The notes beneath the pieces were generated by a model. That model did not search any database. It had not been told where the DNA came from and saw nothing but the letters and a program-made list of their open reading frames with translations. From NCBI RefSeq assembly GCF_016772315.1, contig NZ_CP053482.1:2847501-2911500 (forward strand): 64,000 nucleotides of DNA, written 5' to 3'. Positions 28,404 to 40,640 of this stretch are shown one piece after another (positions within the stretch are counted from its first letter, which is position 1; the number at the start of each line of letters is the position of its first letter). The DNA is from Thiothrix subterranea (GTDB taxonomy: Bacteria; Pseudomonadota; Gammaproteobacteria; Thiotrichales; Thiotrichaceae). The translations under genes and the position numbers were made by a program.

Positions 28404-30745
28404 TATTGTCCTAGTATTTTCAGTTCGACGCGGCGGTTTTGCGCTTTGCCATCGGGCGTGGCGTTGTCGGCAATGGGGTTGTTGGAACCATAGCCTTTGG
28501 CGCTGAGGAGTTTGACGGCTACGCCTTTGTCCGTTAAGTAGTTCATGACGGCTTCGGCGCGGGATTGGGAAAGCTTTTCGTTGGCTGTTTTGTCGCCGCT
28601 GCTGTCGGTGTGACCGCCGACTTCGATTTTCAGGTCGGGGTATTTTTTCAGGGTGGCGGCGGCTTCATCGAGAATTGGGAAGGACGTTGCTGTCAATACC
28701 GCCGAACCTGTTTCAAAAGTAACGCCTTTGAGATTGATGTTTTCGGTTTTGGAACAGCCGACTTGGTTCACTTCTGCATCGGCGGCGGTGTCAGCGCACA
28801 AATCTGCGTCATCGGCTACGCCGTCGTTGTCTGCATCGGCAATGGCATCGCAACCGGTATCGTCGATTTTCGTTCCTTCTTTGGTATCGAGGCACTTGTC
28901 AGCATCGTCTGGAACACCGTCTTTATCGCCATCAGCCGGTAGTGGCGGCGGTAAATCACAACCTTTGTCGTCGATTTTCACACCTTCTTTGGTGTCAAGG
29001 CACTGATCGTTAGCGTCGATGATGCCGTCTTTGTCACCATCCGGTGGGGGTAGATCGCAGCCGAGTGCGTCGATTTTCGCGCCTGCTTTGGTGTCAGGGC
29101 ATTTATCGGCTTCGTCAGGAATGCCGTCGTTGTCGCCATCGGGAGGTGGGAGGTCACAGCCTTTGTCGTCGATTTTCACGCCTGCTTTAGTGTCAGGGCA
29201 TTTATCAGTTTCGTCGATTACGCCATCTTTGTCGCCATCGGGTGGTGGTAAGTCACAACCGTTATCGTCGATCTTCACACCGTTTTTGGTGTCAGGGCAT
29301 TTATCGGCTTCGTCGATGATGCCGTCTTTATCGCTATCGGGAGGTGGTAGGTCACAGCCTTTGTCGTCGATTTTCGCGCCGTTTTTGGTGTCGGGGCATT
29401 TATCAGCTTCGTCGATTACGCCATCTTTGTCGCCGTCGGGTGGTGGCAAGTCGCAGCCTTTGTCGTCGATTTTCGCGCCTGCTTTGGTATCAGGGCATTT
29501 ATCGGCTTCGTCGATGATGCCGTCTTTGTCGCCATCAGGGTGCGGTAAGTCGCAACCGAGTGCGTCGATTTTGATACCTTTCTTGGTGTTGAGGCACTGA
29601 TCGGTTTCGTCAGGAATGCCGTCTTTATCACTATCCGGTGGAGGTAAGTCGCAGCCATTGTCATCGACTTTGACGCCTTCCTCTGTGACTGGGCAGCGGT
29701 CTTTTTCATCGGTAACGCCGTCTTTGTCGGTATCTTTGGGGGGGTTACAGCCGCTGGCATCTACCGTAACACCCAAAGCACTTTCTGGGCATTTATCGAG
29801 TTTGTCGGGAACGCCGTCAGCGTCAAGATCTTTGGTTTCGTTTTCTAACGCACTGACCAGTTGCTGTTTTTCGGTTTCGAGCGTGGCGAAGTTTTGGCGC
29901 AATTGGGCGAATTGTTGGGACACTTCGGCAATGGCGGACACTTTTTGATCCATATCGGAGATTTTTCCCGCTAATTCGTCTTTTTCGGCTTTGCAGCTTT
30001 CTAACTCGGCTTTTTTGACGCTTTCGGCGAGTTCGCCCCGTAATGCTGTTAATTGGCTTTCGAGATCGCCTTTGCCTTGGCTGGCGGTTTCGAGTTGTTT
30101 GCGCAAGTCGGCAATGGTTTGTTCGTGAGCGGATAGGGTTTGCTGCGTTTTATTTTCTAAGTCAGTTTGTTGTTGGCGCAGATTGTTGAGGTTTTGATTG
30201 AGTGCGTCAATTTGTTGGGTATTGGGCGCGGTTACGGGTGTAGTAGCTGGCGGCACCGGCATTTGCGTATTGGCGGCATTGCCTGGCCAATTGCTGTAAG
30301 GCGTTGTATTGTTGCGATAACCAAAGCCCATATTCGGCCAACTAAAGCTGGGGATAGTTGGCATCATCATCGGCGGTGTCGATGGCGGGGTGAGCATGGG
30401 GCTGGGCAAGAAATATTGCGAGGGGTTGTAATAAGACGGTTGGGCATAGTTGTAATAGTTGCCCCAGCCGCTATTGGTTTGGCTCGGCGGGTAGGTGTAA
30501 CCGTAAGTGGTGGCGGTGGGGTTGACCGCTGTGTTGTTGCCAATATTGCTGGTGGTATCTGCTTGTGGATAAACGTAAATGCCTGCTGCGCTGTTGCCGG
30601 TCGTGGTATTCGTGGTGCTGACACTGCGCGACGTCGCGCTGGTGTCAGGGGGAAGCATACTGGCGTCGGGAAATTGCGGAACTTCGGCATAAGCACTGAA
30701 TGACAAGGTGGAAAGCACCGTCAAACGGGCAATAAGTGTGTGCAT
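28403..30745 (-). CDS. OmpA-family protein with eleven thrombospondin type-3 calcium repeats
   Basis: About 780 residues from the ATG at 30745, chosen because AGGG lies about 8 nt upstream and a signal peptide (MHTLIARLTVLSTLSFSAYA) then begins at residue 1; a longer frame starts at 30763. Order: Pro/Asn/Thr-rich low-complexity region (about 25-170), coiled coil (about 175-305), eleven DxDxDGxxD type-3 repeats of about 33 residues each ending in GCDLPPP (two Cys per repeat), and a C-terminal OmpA peptidoglycan-binding domain (FETGSAVL, GHTDSSGDKTANEKLSQSRA). Likely a calcium-binding periplasmic or outer-membrane structural protein. Precedes rsmA with a one-base overlap. Confidence 0.88.
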   Translation of the reverse strand: MHTLIARLTVLSTLSFSAYAEVPQFPDASMLPPDTSATSRSVSTTNTTTGNSAAGIYVYPQADTTSNIGNNTAVNPTATTYGYTYPPSQTNSGWGNYYNYAQPSYYNPSQYFLPSPMLTPPSTPPMMMPTIPSFSWPNMGFGYRNNTTPYSNWPGNAANTQMPVPPATTPVTAPNTQQIDALNQNLNNLRQQQTDLENKTQQTLSAHEQTIADLRKQLETASQGKGDLESQLTALRGELAESVKKAELESCKAEKDELAGKISDMDQKVSAIAEVSQQFAQLRQNFATLETEKQQLVSALENETKDLDADGVPDKLDKCPESALGVTVDASGCNPPKDTDKDGVTDEKDRCPVTEEGVKVDDNGCDLPPPDSDKDGIPDETDQCLNTKKGIKIDALGCDLPHPDGDKDGIIDEADKCPDTKAGAKIDDKGCDLPPPDGDKDGVIDEADKCPDTKNGAKIDDKGCDLPPPDSDKDGIIDEADKCPDTKNGVKIDDNGCDLPPPDGDKDGVIDETDKCPDTKAGVKIDDKGCDLPPPDGDNDGIPDEADKCPDTKAGAKIDALGCDLPPPDGDKDGIIDANDQCLDTKEGVKIDDKGCDLPPPLPADGDKDGVPDDADKCLDTKEGTKIDDTGCDAIADADNDGVADDADLCADTAADAEVNQVGCSKTENINLKGVTFETGSAVLTATSFPILDEAAATLKKYPDLKIEVGGHTDSSGDKTANEKLSQSRAEAVMNYLTDKGVAVKLLSAKGYGSNNPIADNATPDGKAQNRRVELKILGQ
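28750..29826. repeat. Tandem ~99-bp coding repeats (TSP type-3)
   Basis: Eleven coding repeats of about 99 bp. The central ones (about 29000-29560) are highly similar at DNA level, while the outer ones have diverged, so the array has probably grown by recent internal duplication. Codes for the calcium-binding stalk of the OmpA-family protein. Confidence 0.85.
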
Positions 30746-30762
30746 GAACGCTTCCCTCGTCA

Positions 30763-31185
30763 TTATCGTCCACCAATCGCCAGATCACGACGTGCGGCTG
30801 AAATGGTGATGGTGAAACCGGCAATGACATCCAAAAATGTCATGCCCGTCAGAATCAGGAAAACCGAGTTGCCTGCCCACGGGTAAATCAACCACGCTGT
30901 CAGGTAAAAAATCAGCACAAACGTGGATAATAGGTGATCGACGATGGTGGTTTCTGAGGTGCGAGTGGCTTTGAATAATTCAACGTACAAACAAGCAACG
31001 CCAAGCAATACCATGAAGTCACCCCAAGTGGGTTTCCACAAGGCTTTGGAGGGTAGGCGTAAGTGAAATAAAACGTGGTTCAAGCCTTCGGGGAATAAAT
31101 TGGTTTTAACTGCCAGCCAGTAAACCAGCAGGACAATCCCGAAAAATGGAACGATCTGTATTATTTTAAACATAATGTCGCGCAT
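30763..31185 (-). CDS. Hypothetical four-helix inner-membrane protein
   Basis: 140 residues with four hydrophobic segments: about 8-22, 54-67, 84-100 and 104-125. I do not recognise a family. The start is unsure: methionines at 31185 and 31173 are both possible, and the purine-rich GGGAG is too close to the first and about 13 nt from the second. Its TAA overlaps an alternative start of the OmpA-family gene, so the two are probably cotranscribed. Confidence 0.65.
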   Translation of the reverse strand: MRDIMFKIIQIVPFFGIVLLVYWLAVKTNLFPEGLNHVLFHLRLPSKALWKPTWGDFMVLLGVACLYVELFKATRTSETTIVDHLLSTFVLIFYLTAWLIYPWAGNSVFLILTGMTFLDVIAGFTITISAARRDLAIGGR

Positions 31186-31497
31186 ACTCCCTGTTTTTTC
31201 TTACTCGAAAAAGAATCCATTTCCTAACCTTTATAAACACCATTTATCTGTGCGTGGTTGGCGATGCGACGCTAACCTGAATACAGTCGGTAATATGTGA
31301 GGGAGTATAAACGAAGGACTTTCCAGCGTCAGGCATAAAACACAAAATCATGCAGTTTCAGTCTGTTGGCTAGGGATGTAGCACGAGACCACGTTCGTCG
31401 GAAGATGTTGTGGTGCGTTCGTTATACAGAATATAGTGACCGCTACCATGTGACCCAATACCAATAATAAAGGCACGCAGACAAAGAGACACTAACG
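31186..31497. promoter_or_regulatory. Divergent intergenic region
   Basis: 312 nt without a gene between the leftward membrane protein and the rightward adhesin. It is AT-richer than its surroundings and must hold promoters for both sides; ttatacagaatatag near 31420-31436 could be a -10 region. No tRNA, riboswitch or convincing operator was seen. Confidence 0.4.
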
Positions 31498-34400
31498 ATG
31501 AATAACAAAAAAACGCTTTCCTCCAACTGGGCTATTCTGCCATTACTATTGTGTTCTGCCACGGTTCTCGCCGGAGACGGTGGTTATGACGCGCCGTATG
31601 GTCAGGTTCCGCCGCCACCCTCTGCGCCGCTAACTTTAGAAGGCAGTGCCGCGCCAGACGCTAACTTACCCGCTGATGTCATGAGCCAAGCCCAAAATTT
31701 AGGTCAGGAAAGTGACGGATTTGTGGACGATTCTACCGAAGCTTCCGGCGTGAATACCGGCTATGTGGGTGGCAATACTCGCATCGGCATTGGCGTTGAC
31801 ACCGAACTCAAGGGCAAAGTGGAAGCCAGCCAAATATTCGGCAATACCGAAAGCAGCGCAACGATTGGTCAAGGCTATTTGGGTTTCAACCCCAGTGCTG
31901 ATGCTGCTGCTGGCGAAGAAATGTTGACCGGTGCGGGTGCGAAAATTAGCCATCATTGGGTATCTGGGGATGCAAATAATCCCGCCCACGTGAACAAAGT
32001 TTTTGGTGCTTATGACCAAAATGAGCACAAAGATAAAAAGGCCACCGTCGGTTACGGTCAAGAAAATGCCAATCTGTTTTGGTCGGGTCATGTGAGCAAA
32101 GGTCTGTCTGAAGGGCGGACGACTGCTACGCCGGGTGTGACAGAAAAAGCCTATGATTTAGGCGTAGGCGGGCGTGTGGGAACTTTCCTGCCGCAACAGA
32201 GTATGCGTTTACAAGGCGGCTTGGATTACGAATGGGCTGAAGATGTTGCCGCGAGTGAAAAACGTGCGGCTCAAACGACCATTACCGGCGGCGTCGAAAA
32301 GTTTTTCCCCGATACCCCGCATAGTGTAGGTGCGGAATTGGAAGTCTATAAAAAGGCGGGTGGGGCGCTAACGTCGGAGGATGCGGAAGCACGCGGCGGG
32401 GTTTCCTACCGTTATGACATTGGCAGTGAAGCGGGTGTTTGGCAGCCAGAACAGCGCTACCGTCGGATTCGTACCGAGATTCCGGGCGAACAAGTGAAGC
32501 AGCCGCCTAAAATTGAGCGCAAACTGGTCAAAAACACCATGGAGCTGGAATCGGATACTTTCTTCAAGCTCGATAGCGCCAAGTTGACCCCGGAAGCGCA
32601 AGAACGCATGAAAGCGGTTATCGGTCAAATCCGTGGATCGGGTTACGACGGCAATATCCGCATTACTGGGAATACGTGCGACAAAGGTTCAGACGCGCAC
32701 AATAAGAAATTGTCTGAAAATCGTGCGAATGCCGTGCGTGATTTTATGATCAAAAACGGTTTCAGCGCCAATGAATTGCTGGCACAAGGTTTAGGTGAAA
32801 GTCAGCCAAAATACCCGAATACCGATGCCGAAGGCCACAAAAATCGCCGCGTTGACATTGAATACGTCACGTATCAAAACGAATACAAAGACGAAGTGAT
32901 TGAAGCCGGTGGCACTAGCACGACCGACCCGAAAGTCGTTTGGCGCAAGGAACTGATTCCTGAACCACCACTGTGGGTACGCCAAGCATTGCGCAACACC
33001 GCTGATCACAAACAAACCGTGGATACTTACAAAACGGTGGGTGGTGAGGGTGACAAGGAAGGCAATAATCCGACTGTACCCGTAGCAGCGAATGACAGTG
33101 CCACGACTGCCAGCGGTACGCCGGTGACGATTGCGGTGTTGGCGAACGATACGGATCCGAATGGCGATCCTTTGAATATCGTCAGCTTTAATCAAGGCAC
33201 CAATGGCTCAGTTGCTCAAGATGGCAATAAATTAGTTTACACGCCAATCGCGGGCTTTACGGGAACGGATACGTTTACCTACATTATTACTGACCCGGCG
33301 GGCAATCAAAGCACGGCAACGGTTACGGTGACAGTAGGCGCTACGGTTCCGAGTTCGGTTGCACCGGTGGCGGGGAATGACACCGGTATCACCAATCGTG
33401 ATACGCCAGTGACGCTTGATGTGTTAGCGAATGATAAAGACCCGAATGGCGATCCCTTGAGCATTGTTAGCTTTAATCAAGGCACCAATGGCTCGGTCAC
33501 TCAAGATGGCAATAAATTGGTTTACACGCCTGCTTCAGGCTTTACGGGAACGGATTCATTCACTTACATCATCGCTGACCCTGCGGGTAATCAAAGCACG
33601 GCAACGGTGACGGTGACGGTTAATCCGTCTAAGTTACCGGTGATGTTGGATGACGTAGCGTCTACCGTTTCGGGTGAATCAGTTGATATTAATGTGTTGT
33701 CGAATGACAGTTCGCCGGTCGGTATGCCGTTAACGGTTGGTAGTTATACCGATCCAGCCAACGGTACAGTCACGCAAGCCGGTAATATGCTGACGTACAC
33801 CCCGAAGCCGAGTTTTGTTGGCACAGACACTTTCACTTATGTGGCGACTGATCCAGAAGGGAATAGCGCCATCGCTACCGTCACTGTTACCGTCACTAGC
33901 CCACTGCTCGATAAGCCGGTTGCTAAGCCTGATGCAACAGAAACGACTATGGGCAAACCCGTCACGGTTGACGTACTGGCGAATGATAAAGATGCCGTAA
34001 GCATTGCCAGTTTCACGCAAGGCAGTAACGGTACAGCGGCGAAGGATGGTAATGGTCTGAGCTACACACCTAATCCGGATTTCTTTGGCATCGATACTTT
34101 CACTTACATTGCCCAAGATGCTAATGGTAACGCCAGCAATGAGACGACGGTGACGATCACGGTAACAAAGGATAATTCACCGCCGGTTGCTAAGCCTGAT
34201 GCAAAAGACACGACTAGCGGAACCGCCGTATCGGTCGATGTCTTGGCGAATGATGAAGACGTTGATGGTGATCCCCTGAGCATCGTCAGTGTCACCCAAG
34301 GTGCTAACGGTAGAGTGACGCAAGACGGCAACTTGTTAACGTATTTGCCTGATGCCAATTTCACCGGAACCGACCACTTTGATTATGTGATTACCGACGG

Positions 34401-34779
34401 TAAAGATCATCAAGTAACCGCCACCGTCACAATCACTGTGACTGCGCCAGTAACAACGTTGACAGCCGTGGATGATAATGCAACCAAAGGCCCGTTATCA
34501 CTCAATGATCTCGTGCCACGGCGCGTGGATGTTTTGGCAAATGATACCGGTGATACGTTGACCATTGTTGAAGTTGGCAAGCCTGACTACGGTACGGCGG
34601 AAATCATTACTTGGCAGGGCAAGCAAATGATTCGTTACACTTTACGGAGTGGATACTGCATCGATCATCGCTTTACCTATAAAATACGTGATAAGCATGG
34701 TAAAGAAGCCAGCGCTCATGTGTTTGTTGATGTTGAACCCGCCGGTTATACCGGGCCGACCAGCACACCGACTCCTTAA
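31498..34779 (+). CDS. Large surface protein: beta-rich domain, OmpA domain, six cadherin-like repeats
   Basis: 1093 residues. Signal peptide about 1-26 (LPLLLCSATVLAG). Residues about 80-325 look like a beta-barrel (alternating GIGVDTELKGK, GVSYRYDIG), similar to an inverse-autotransporter barrel. An OmpA-like peptidoglycan-binding domain spans about 345-460 (FKLDSAKLTPEAQ, KKLSENRANAVRDF, HKNRRVDIEY). Six Big_9/cadherin-like repeats then run from about 525 to 1080, with VDVLANDxDxxGDPL and FTGTDTFTYI signatures. Probably an adhesin or matrix protein. Putting the repeats after a peptidoglycan-binding domain leaves it unclear whether they face the periplasm or the outside. A terminator follows. 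Confidence 0.8.
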   Translation: MNNKKTLSSNWAILPLLLCSATVLAGDGGYDAPYGQVPPPPSAPLTLEGSAAPDANLPADVMSQAQNLGQESDGFVDDSTEASGVNTGYVGGNTRIGIGVDTELKGKVEASQIFGNTESSATIGQGYLGFNPSADAAAGEEMLTGAGAKISHHWVSGDANNPAHVNKVFGAYDQNEHKDKKATVGYGQENANLFWSGHVSKGLSEGRTTATPGVTEKAYDLGVGGRVGTFLPQQSMRLQGGLDYEWAEDVAASEKRAAQTTITGGVEKFFPDTPHSVGAELEVYKKAGGALTSEDAEARGGVSYRYDIGSEAGVWQPEQRYRRIRTEIPGEQVKQPPKIERKLVKNTMELESDTFFKLDSAKLTPEAQERMKAVIGQIRGSGYDGNIRITGNTCDKGSDAHNKKLSENRANAVRDFMIKNGFSANELLAQGLGESQPKYPNTDAEGHKNRRVDIEYVTYQNEYKDEVIEAGGTSTTDPKVVWRKELIPEPPLWVRQALRNTADHKQTVDTYKTVGGEGDKEGNNPTVPVAANDSATTASGTPVTIAVLANDTDPNGDPLNIVSFNQGTNGSVAQDGNKLVYTPIAGFTGTDTFTYIITDPAGNQSTATVTVTVGATVPSSVAPVAGNDTGITNRDTPVTLDVLANDKDPNGDPLSIVSFNQGTNGSVTQDGNKLVYTPASGFTGTDSFTYIIADPAGNQSTATVTVTVNPSKLPVMLDDVASTVSGESVDINVLSNDSSPVGMPLTVGSYTDPANGTVTQAGNMLTYTPKPSFVGTDTFTYVATDPEGNSAIATVTVTVTSPLLDKPVAKPDATETTMGKPVTVDVLANDKDAVSIASFTQGSNGTAAKDGNGLSYTPNPDFFGIDTFTYIAQDANGNASNETTVTITVTKDNSPPVAKPDAKDTTSGTAVSVDVLANDEDVDGDPLSIVSVTQGANGRVTQDGNLLTYLPDANFTGTDHFDYVITDGKDHQVTATVTITVTAPVTTLTAVDDNATKGPLSLNDLVPRRVDVLANDTGDTLTIVEVGKPDYGTAEIITWQGKQMIRYTLRSGYCIDHRFTYKIRDKHGKEASAHVFVDVEPAGYTGPTSTPTP
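33085..34730. repeat. Tandem coding repeats for cadherin-like domains
   Basis: Six units of about 250-290 bp. The first two (about 33085-33345 and 33358-33625) are nearly identical over long stretches, including caagatggcaataaatt, indicating recent duplication; later units have drifted. Confidence 0.75.
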
Positions 34780-34800
34780 GTCAATGGTTGATTGATGAGC

Positions 34801-34832
34801 AAAAGCCGCTCTGGTAACGGAGCGGCTTTTTT
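34801..34832. terminator. Bidirectional rho-independent terminator
   Basis: Perfect 11-bp stem (aaaagccgctc at 34801-34811, gagcggctttt at 34820-34830) with an 8-nt loop, A-tract on the left and T-tract on the right. It lies between the convergent adhesin and ubiB genes and can serve both. Confidence 0.92.
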
Positions 34833-34836
34833 GCGT

Positions 34837-37614
<2,778 letters not shown>

Positions 37615-37622
37615 AAAAGTGC

Positions 37623-38186
37623 TTACCACATCAAATCGTCGGGGATTTTGAAATCAGCGTAAGGGTCGTCTTCCACGGCGGCGGTCTCGGTGCTACCCGC
37701 ATTTTGCACCAAAATACAAGTGGCGTCGCGTTGCGCAATTTTCTCTGCAATTTGACGTGGCACGAGTTCGTAGCCGTCGCCAAATTTGACCAGCACAATA
37801 ATGCCGTAGGCGAGTTGGTCTTGCAGGGTTTTGGTCAGGTAAATCTTTTTGATTTTGCTGCCATCGGCGAATTGGTAAGCAATGTCACCGCGCTGGCGGT
37901 CGATACGGTTGATGTCGATCAGTTGCTTGATTTGCGCTTGAAGGGCTTTTTTCTCAGCCTGTTCGCGCTGTTGGCGGTTGAGTTCTTTGGAGCGTTCGGC
38001 TTTTTCCTGCAAGACTTTTTCCGCGAGCACTTTGGCTTCATCCACCACGACTTCGCCGGTTTTTTTGGCTTGTTTTTGGGCCTTGGCGGTTTTTTGGTGG
38101 GCTTGCTTGCGCTGATCTTGTTCGGCTTTTTGTGCCTTGGACTGGTCGATTAAGCCAGCCTTGAGGAGTTGGTCTTTGAGTGACAT
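37623..38186 (-). CDS. DUF2058 family protein (YaiL-like)
   Basis: About 187 residues from the ATG at 38186 (MSLKDQLLKAGLIDQ), the conserved start of this gammaproteobacterial family; an upstream in-frame ATG at 38228 gives an implausible leader. Lys/Gln/Ala-rich helical N-terminal half (about 10-85), then a compact domain with INRIDRQRGDIAYQFADGSKIKKIYL and a C-terminal YADFKIPDDLMW. Reported as a nucleoprotein/polynucleotide-related family; function unknown. Confidence 0.82.
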   Translation of the reverse strand: MSLKDQLLKAGLIDQSKAQKAEQDQRKQAHQKTAKAQKQAKKTGEVVVDEAKVLAEKVLQEKAERSKELNRQQREQAEKKALQAQIKQLIDINRIDRQRGDIAYQFADGSKIKKIYLTKTLQDQLAYGIIVLVKFGDGYELVPRQIAEKIAQRDATCILVQNAGSTETAAVEDDPYADFKIPDDLMW

Positions 38187-38279
38187 GAGGAAGTCAGTCC
38201 GGTTGCTATGATATGCGGAGTATACCATTTGTCGTCAGGCACAAAATCGGGGTGAGACCCCGAATAGGTGAAATATTGC

Positions 38280-38543
38280 TTAGCGGCGACCGCGCCCTTT
38301 GGCTTTGGGCTTGTCATCGGTGACTTTGAGCGGGTTATCGAGGAAAGTTTTGCCGTTTAAGCCTGCCATGACTGCGCGCGCTTCGTGGCCTTCCATGTCG
38401 ATCAGGGCGAAGCCCTTGCATTTGCCGCTGAAAATATCGCGGGGCATTTCCAGTTTGCGGATAGTGCCGTATTCGGCGAGGAGTTCGCGCAGTTCTTTTT
38501 CTGTCGCCTGTGGCGCAATGTTGCCAATGAAGAGTGTTTTCAT
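38280..38543 (-). CDS. RNA recognition motif protein
   Basis: 87 residues, a single RRM. RNP2 LFIGNI near 4-9 and RNP1 CKGFALIDM near 43-51, with a short basic tail (KAKGRGRR). Bacterial single-RRM proteins of this kind are often cold-induced. Directly downstream of a cold-shock gene on the same strand, but separated from it by a terminator, so at least partly independent expression is likely. Confidence 0.88.
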   Translation of the reverse strand: MKTLFIGNIAPQATEKELRELLAEYGTIRKLEMPRDIFSGKCKGFALIDMEGHEARAVMAGLNGKTFLDNPLKVTDDKPKAKGRGRR

Positions 38544-38602
38544 AGTGATGTTCCCGAATGCTGGGGTGAATGGGCGGGTTGAGTAAGGCTAATACTCAAT
38601 GG

Positions 38603-38652
38603 AAAAACGGGCTGATGTCCAGATGCCGCCGTGCGGTAGGGAAATCAGCCCG
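38603..38652 (-). terminator. Terminator of the cold-shock gene
   Basis: On the minus strand a 9-bp stem (cgggctgat paired with atcagcccg, 38608-38616 and 38644-38652) with an inner GC-rich hairpin is followed by TTTTT (38603-38607). It lies about 30 nt after the cold-shock stop. Confidence 0.8.
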
Positions 38653-38681
38653 GTTGCTGAATGAGCGCTAGGCTTGAAAGC

Positions 38682-38885
38682 TTATTGGGGAACGACGTTG
38701 GTAGCTTGCGGGCCTTTGTTGCCTTTTTCTACGTTGAAGCTGACGGGTTGACCTTCTGCTAAGGTCTTGAAGCCTGAGCTTTGGATAGCGCTGACGTGAA
38801 CGAATACGTCTGGGCCGCCGTCGTCTTGAGAAATAAAGCCGAAACCTTTCGTGTCGTTAAACCATTTTACTTTGCCTGTAGCCAT
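38682..38885 (-). CDS. CspA-family cold-shock protein
   Basis: 67 residues. Single-stranded nucleic-acid chaperone with RNP1 KGFGFI and RNP2 VFVHVSAI; N-terminus [20 protein letters not shown] lies 8 nt before the ATG. The roughly 200 nt upstream to the divergent gene at 39098 leave room for the long leader typical of cold-shock mRNAs; I cannot confirm a cold box. Confidence 0.95.
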   Translation of the reverse strand: MATGKVKWFNDTKGFGFISQDDGGPDVFVHVSAIQSSGFKTLAEGQPVSFNVEKGNKGPQATNVVPQ

Positions 38886-39097
38886 GATGAATTTCCTTTA
38901 AAAAACAGGTGTATGAGAGTGTTGTGCTTACAGGTAACAGGGGAGATATTCGTGAAGTAACCGGGAGGAACTGTTGAAACTGCCAGGGTAATCGCTGTAG
39001 CTTTTGCGAGGGTAGGCTAATCGCCCGCTGAATGCCACTATTATTTTGAATTCCTGCTAGACTGGGCATTTATGATTGAGCTGTCAGTGAGGCTGAG

Positions 39098-39778
39098 ATG
39101 CAACAAGAAACGATACGTTATGTGTTGGTGTGGTCGGGTTGGGTGCGCCTAACCCACGGTCTGATTGCTGCTGGAGTGCTGTTTTTATTGGCAAGCGCGT
39201 GGGCATTGCAACAGGGTGTGGTGGATCCTGACTTCTGGCGCGATTGGCACATGATTGTGGGGCAATTGGTGTTGGTTGCGGTGGTGGGACGGGTGATTTT
39301 GATGTTTTTGCTGCCCGGTACTGCCAATTGGCGTGCATTTCTGCCGGATAAGGCGCAATGGGTCGGCATGAAGCAGATGGCGTTGTTTTACCTGAGCTTT
39401 GCGCGGTTTCCATTACCGAATTGGTATGGGCATAACCCGTTTTGGCGCGTGATCTACCCGCTGTTTTGGGTGGTGTTGCTGGTGTGTGCGATAACGGGCT
39501 TATTTTATAACGCGCCGTATCAATTCTTGGGAATGTCGATGTTTGGGCTGCATGGCGGCTTGGCGAGTTTGATTTTGGGGTTTACCCTGGCGCATTTACT
39601 GGCAGTGGTATTGCATGACCTGAAAGGCAAGGGTGCGAGTATTTCCGGCATCATCAGTGGCTACCGTTATTTTCATGTGGATACACCCGCCGCGAGTGTG
39701 AAACCGCCACCTGCTACCGGCAAAGCTTCAATCACGCATGTTTCCATTGCGAGCATTCAAAAGCCGCCGAAGCCGTAA
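39098..39778 (+). CDS. Cytochrome b561-family membrane protein
   Basis: 226 residues with four main membrane helices and heme-ligand histidines at expected positions: VRLTHGLIAAG near 20, WRDWHMIVGQ near 51, MFGLHGGLASL near 151 and LAHLLAVVLHD near 164. This is the diheme b-type family that passes electrons between soluble c-type cytochromes or hydrogenases and quinone. No catalytic partner gene is adjacent. A cytoplasmic tail of about 40 residues is Pro/Lys-rich. Confidence 0.83.
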   Translation: MQQETIRYVLVWSGWVRLTHGLIAAGVLFLLASAWALQQGVVDPDFWRDWHMIVGQLVLVAVVGRVILMFLLPGTANWRAFLPDKAQWVGMKQMALFYLSFARFPLPNWYGHNPFWRVIYPLFWVVLLVCAITGLFYNAPYQFLGMSMFGLHGGLASLILGFTLAHLLAVVLHDLKGKGASISGIISGYRYFHVDTPAASVKPPPATGKASITHVSIASIQKPPKP

Positions 39779-39906
39779 CAGGGGCGATTCCTATGCGAAT
39801 TGTACAATTTTTGCGTGGTTTGTCGTGAGCTTCTCCACTTCGGTCTATAGTCATTTCCATGAATGGCCAGGGCAATCGCATTAAAAATATCTTGTTTTAC
39901 AAGACC

Positions 39907-40555
39907 CTAGGTTTTAGGCTTAGTAGCCCCCGGTCTGCCTGTGACGATTTTTAGCAGATAGTCCTCATCCCAGCCTGCGTTGAGGCGCTTGTTTTTCACA
40001 CCGAGCTTGACGGTTTTCTCGGTTTTGACCAAGTTGAGGGCAATATGCCGGACAACCGCCATGTTGGCATCGCCGTTGCCGGAACGCATCCGTTGGTCAT
40101 CTTCGCGGAAAGCATAGTCCAACACCCAGTGCAGGTTGTTCTCGATGCCCCAATGCGCCCGCACGATTTGCCCCAAACGTTCGGGGTTGGAGGCATCCAT
40201 GCTGCTGATGAAGTAACGGGTTTCCTCTGTGGTTTTGTCCTTGCATTCGCGGATGGCGGTGACAGCAATGATGCTGGTGAGCTTAGCCCAATGGGGATGG
40301 TCTTTCTTTAACCACTTGATGTCTGAGGTAGCCCGCACGATACGGGTTTCAATACGCCCATGCCCGCCGTCATAACTGGTGTGCCCAATCGGTGGACAAG
40401 TGTTGGCGGATTCAAAGAACAGTTTCACATCCTGATGCAATGTGCCTTGGTTGCCCTTGAGGCTGAGCAGGTAATCTGCGTCCTTATCCACGATCTGTTG
40501 GGCAATCGCCGTTTGGCATCCCATCGCGTCCAGCGTCACCACTGCACCCGTGATA
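39907..40555 (-). pseudogene. ISAs1 transposase, C-terminal part (interrupted)
   Basis: C-terminal 216 codons of the DDE transposase: VVTLDAMGCQ (second Asp), DYLLSLKGNQGTLH, and HWGIENNLHWVLDYAFREDDQR (Glu). Joined directly to 42965-43461 after removal of 40556-42964, the two parts give exactly 1146 nt, or 381 codons plus stop, with no frameshift. The gene was therefore intact when the IS630 element entered. The apparent start upstream of 40555 belongs to the inserted element. Confidence 0.92.
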
Positions 40556-40640
40556 TACCAATCAGTGCCATAAAATGGCTTTCTAGTAATCAAGTAAATA
40601 TGGTTAACTGACGGTCAATAAAGGCAACTATGAGTAATGT

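Noticed and set aside
28750-29826. Regular repeats that could suggest a CRISPR array
   Set aside because: The 99-bp period is continuous coding sequence for calcium-type repeats, with no spacer-repeat alternation.
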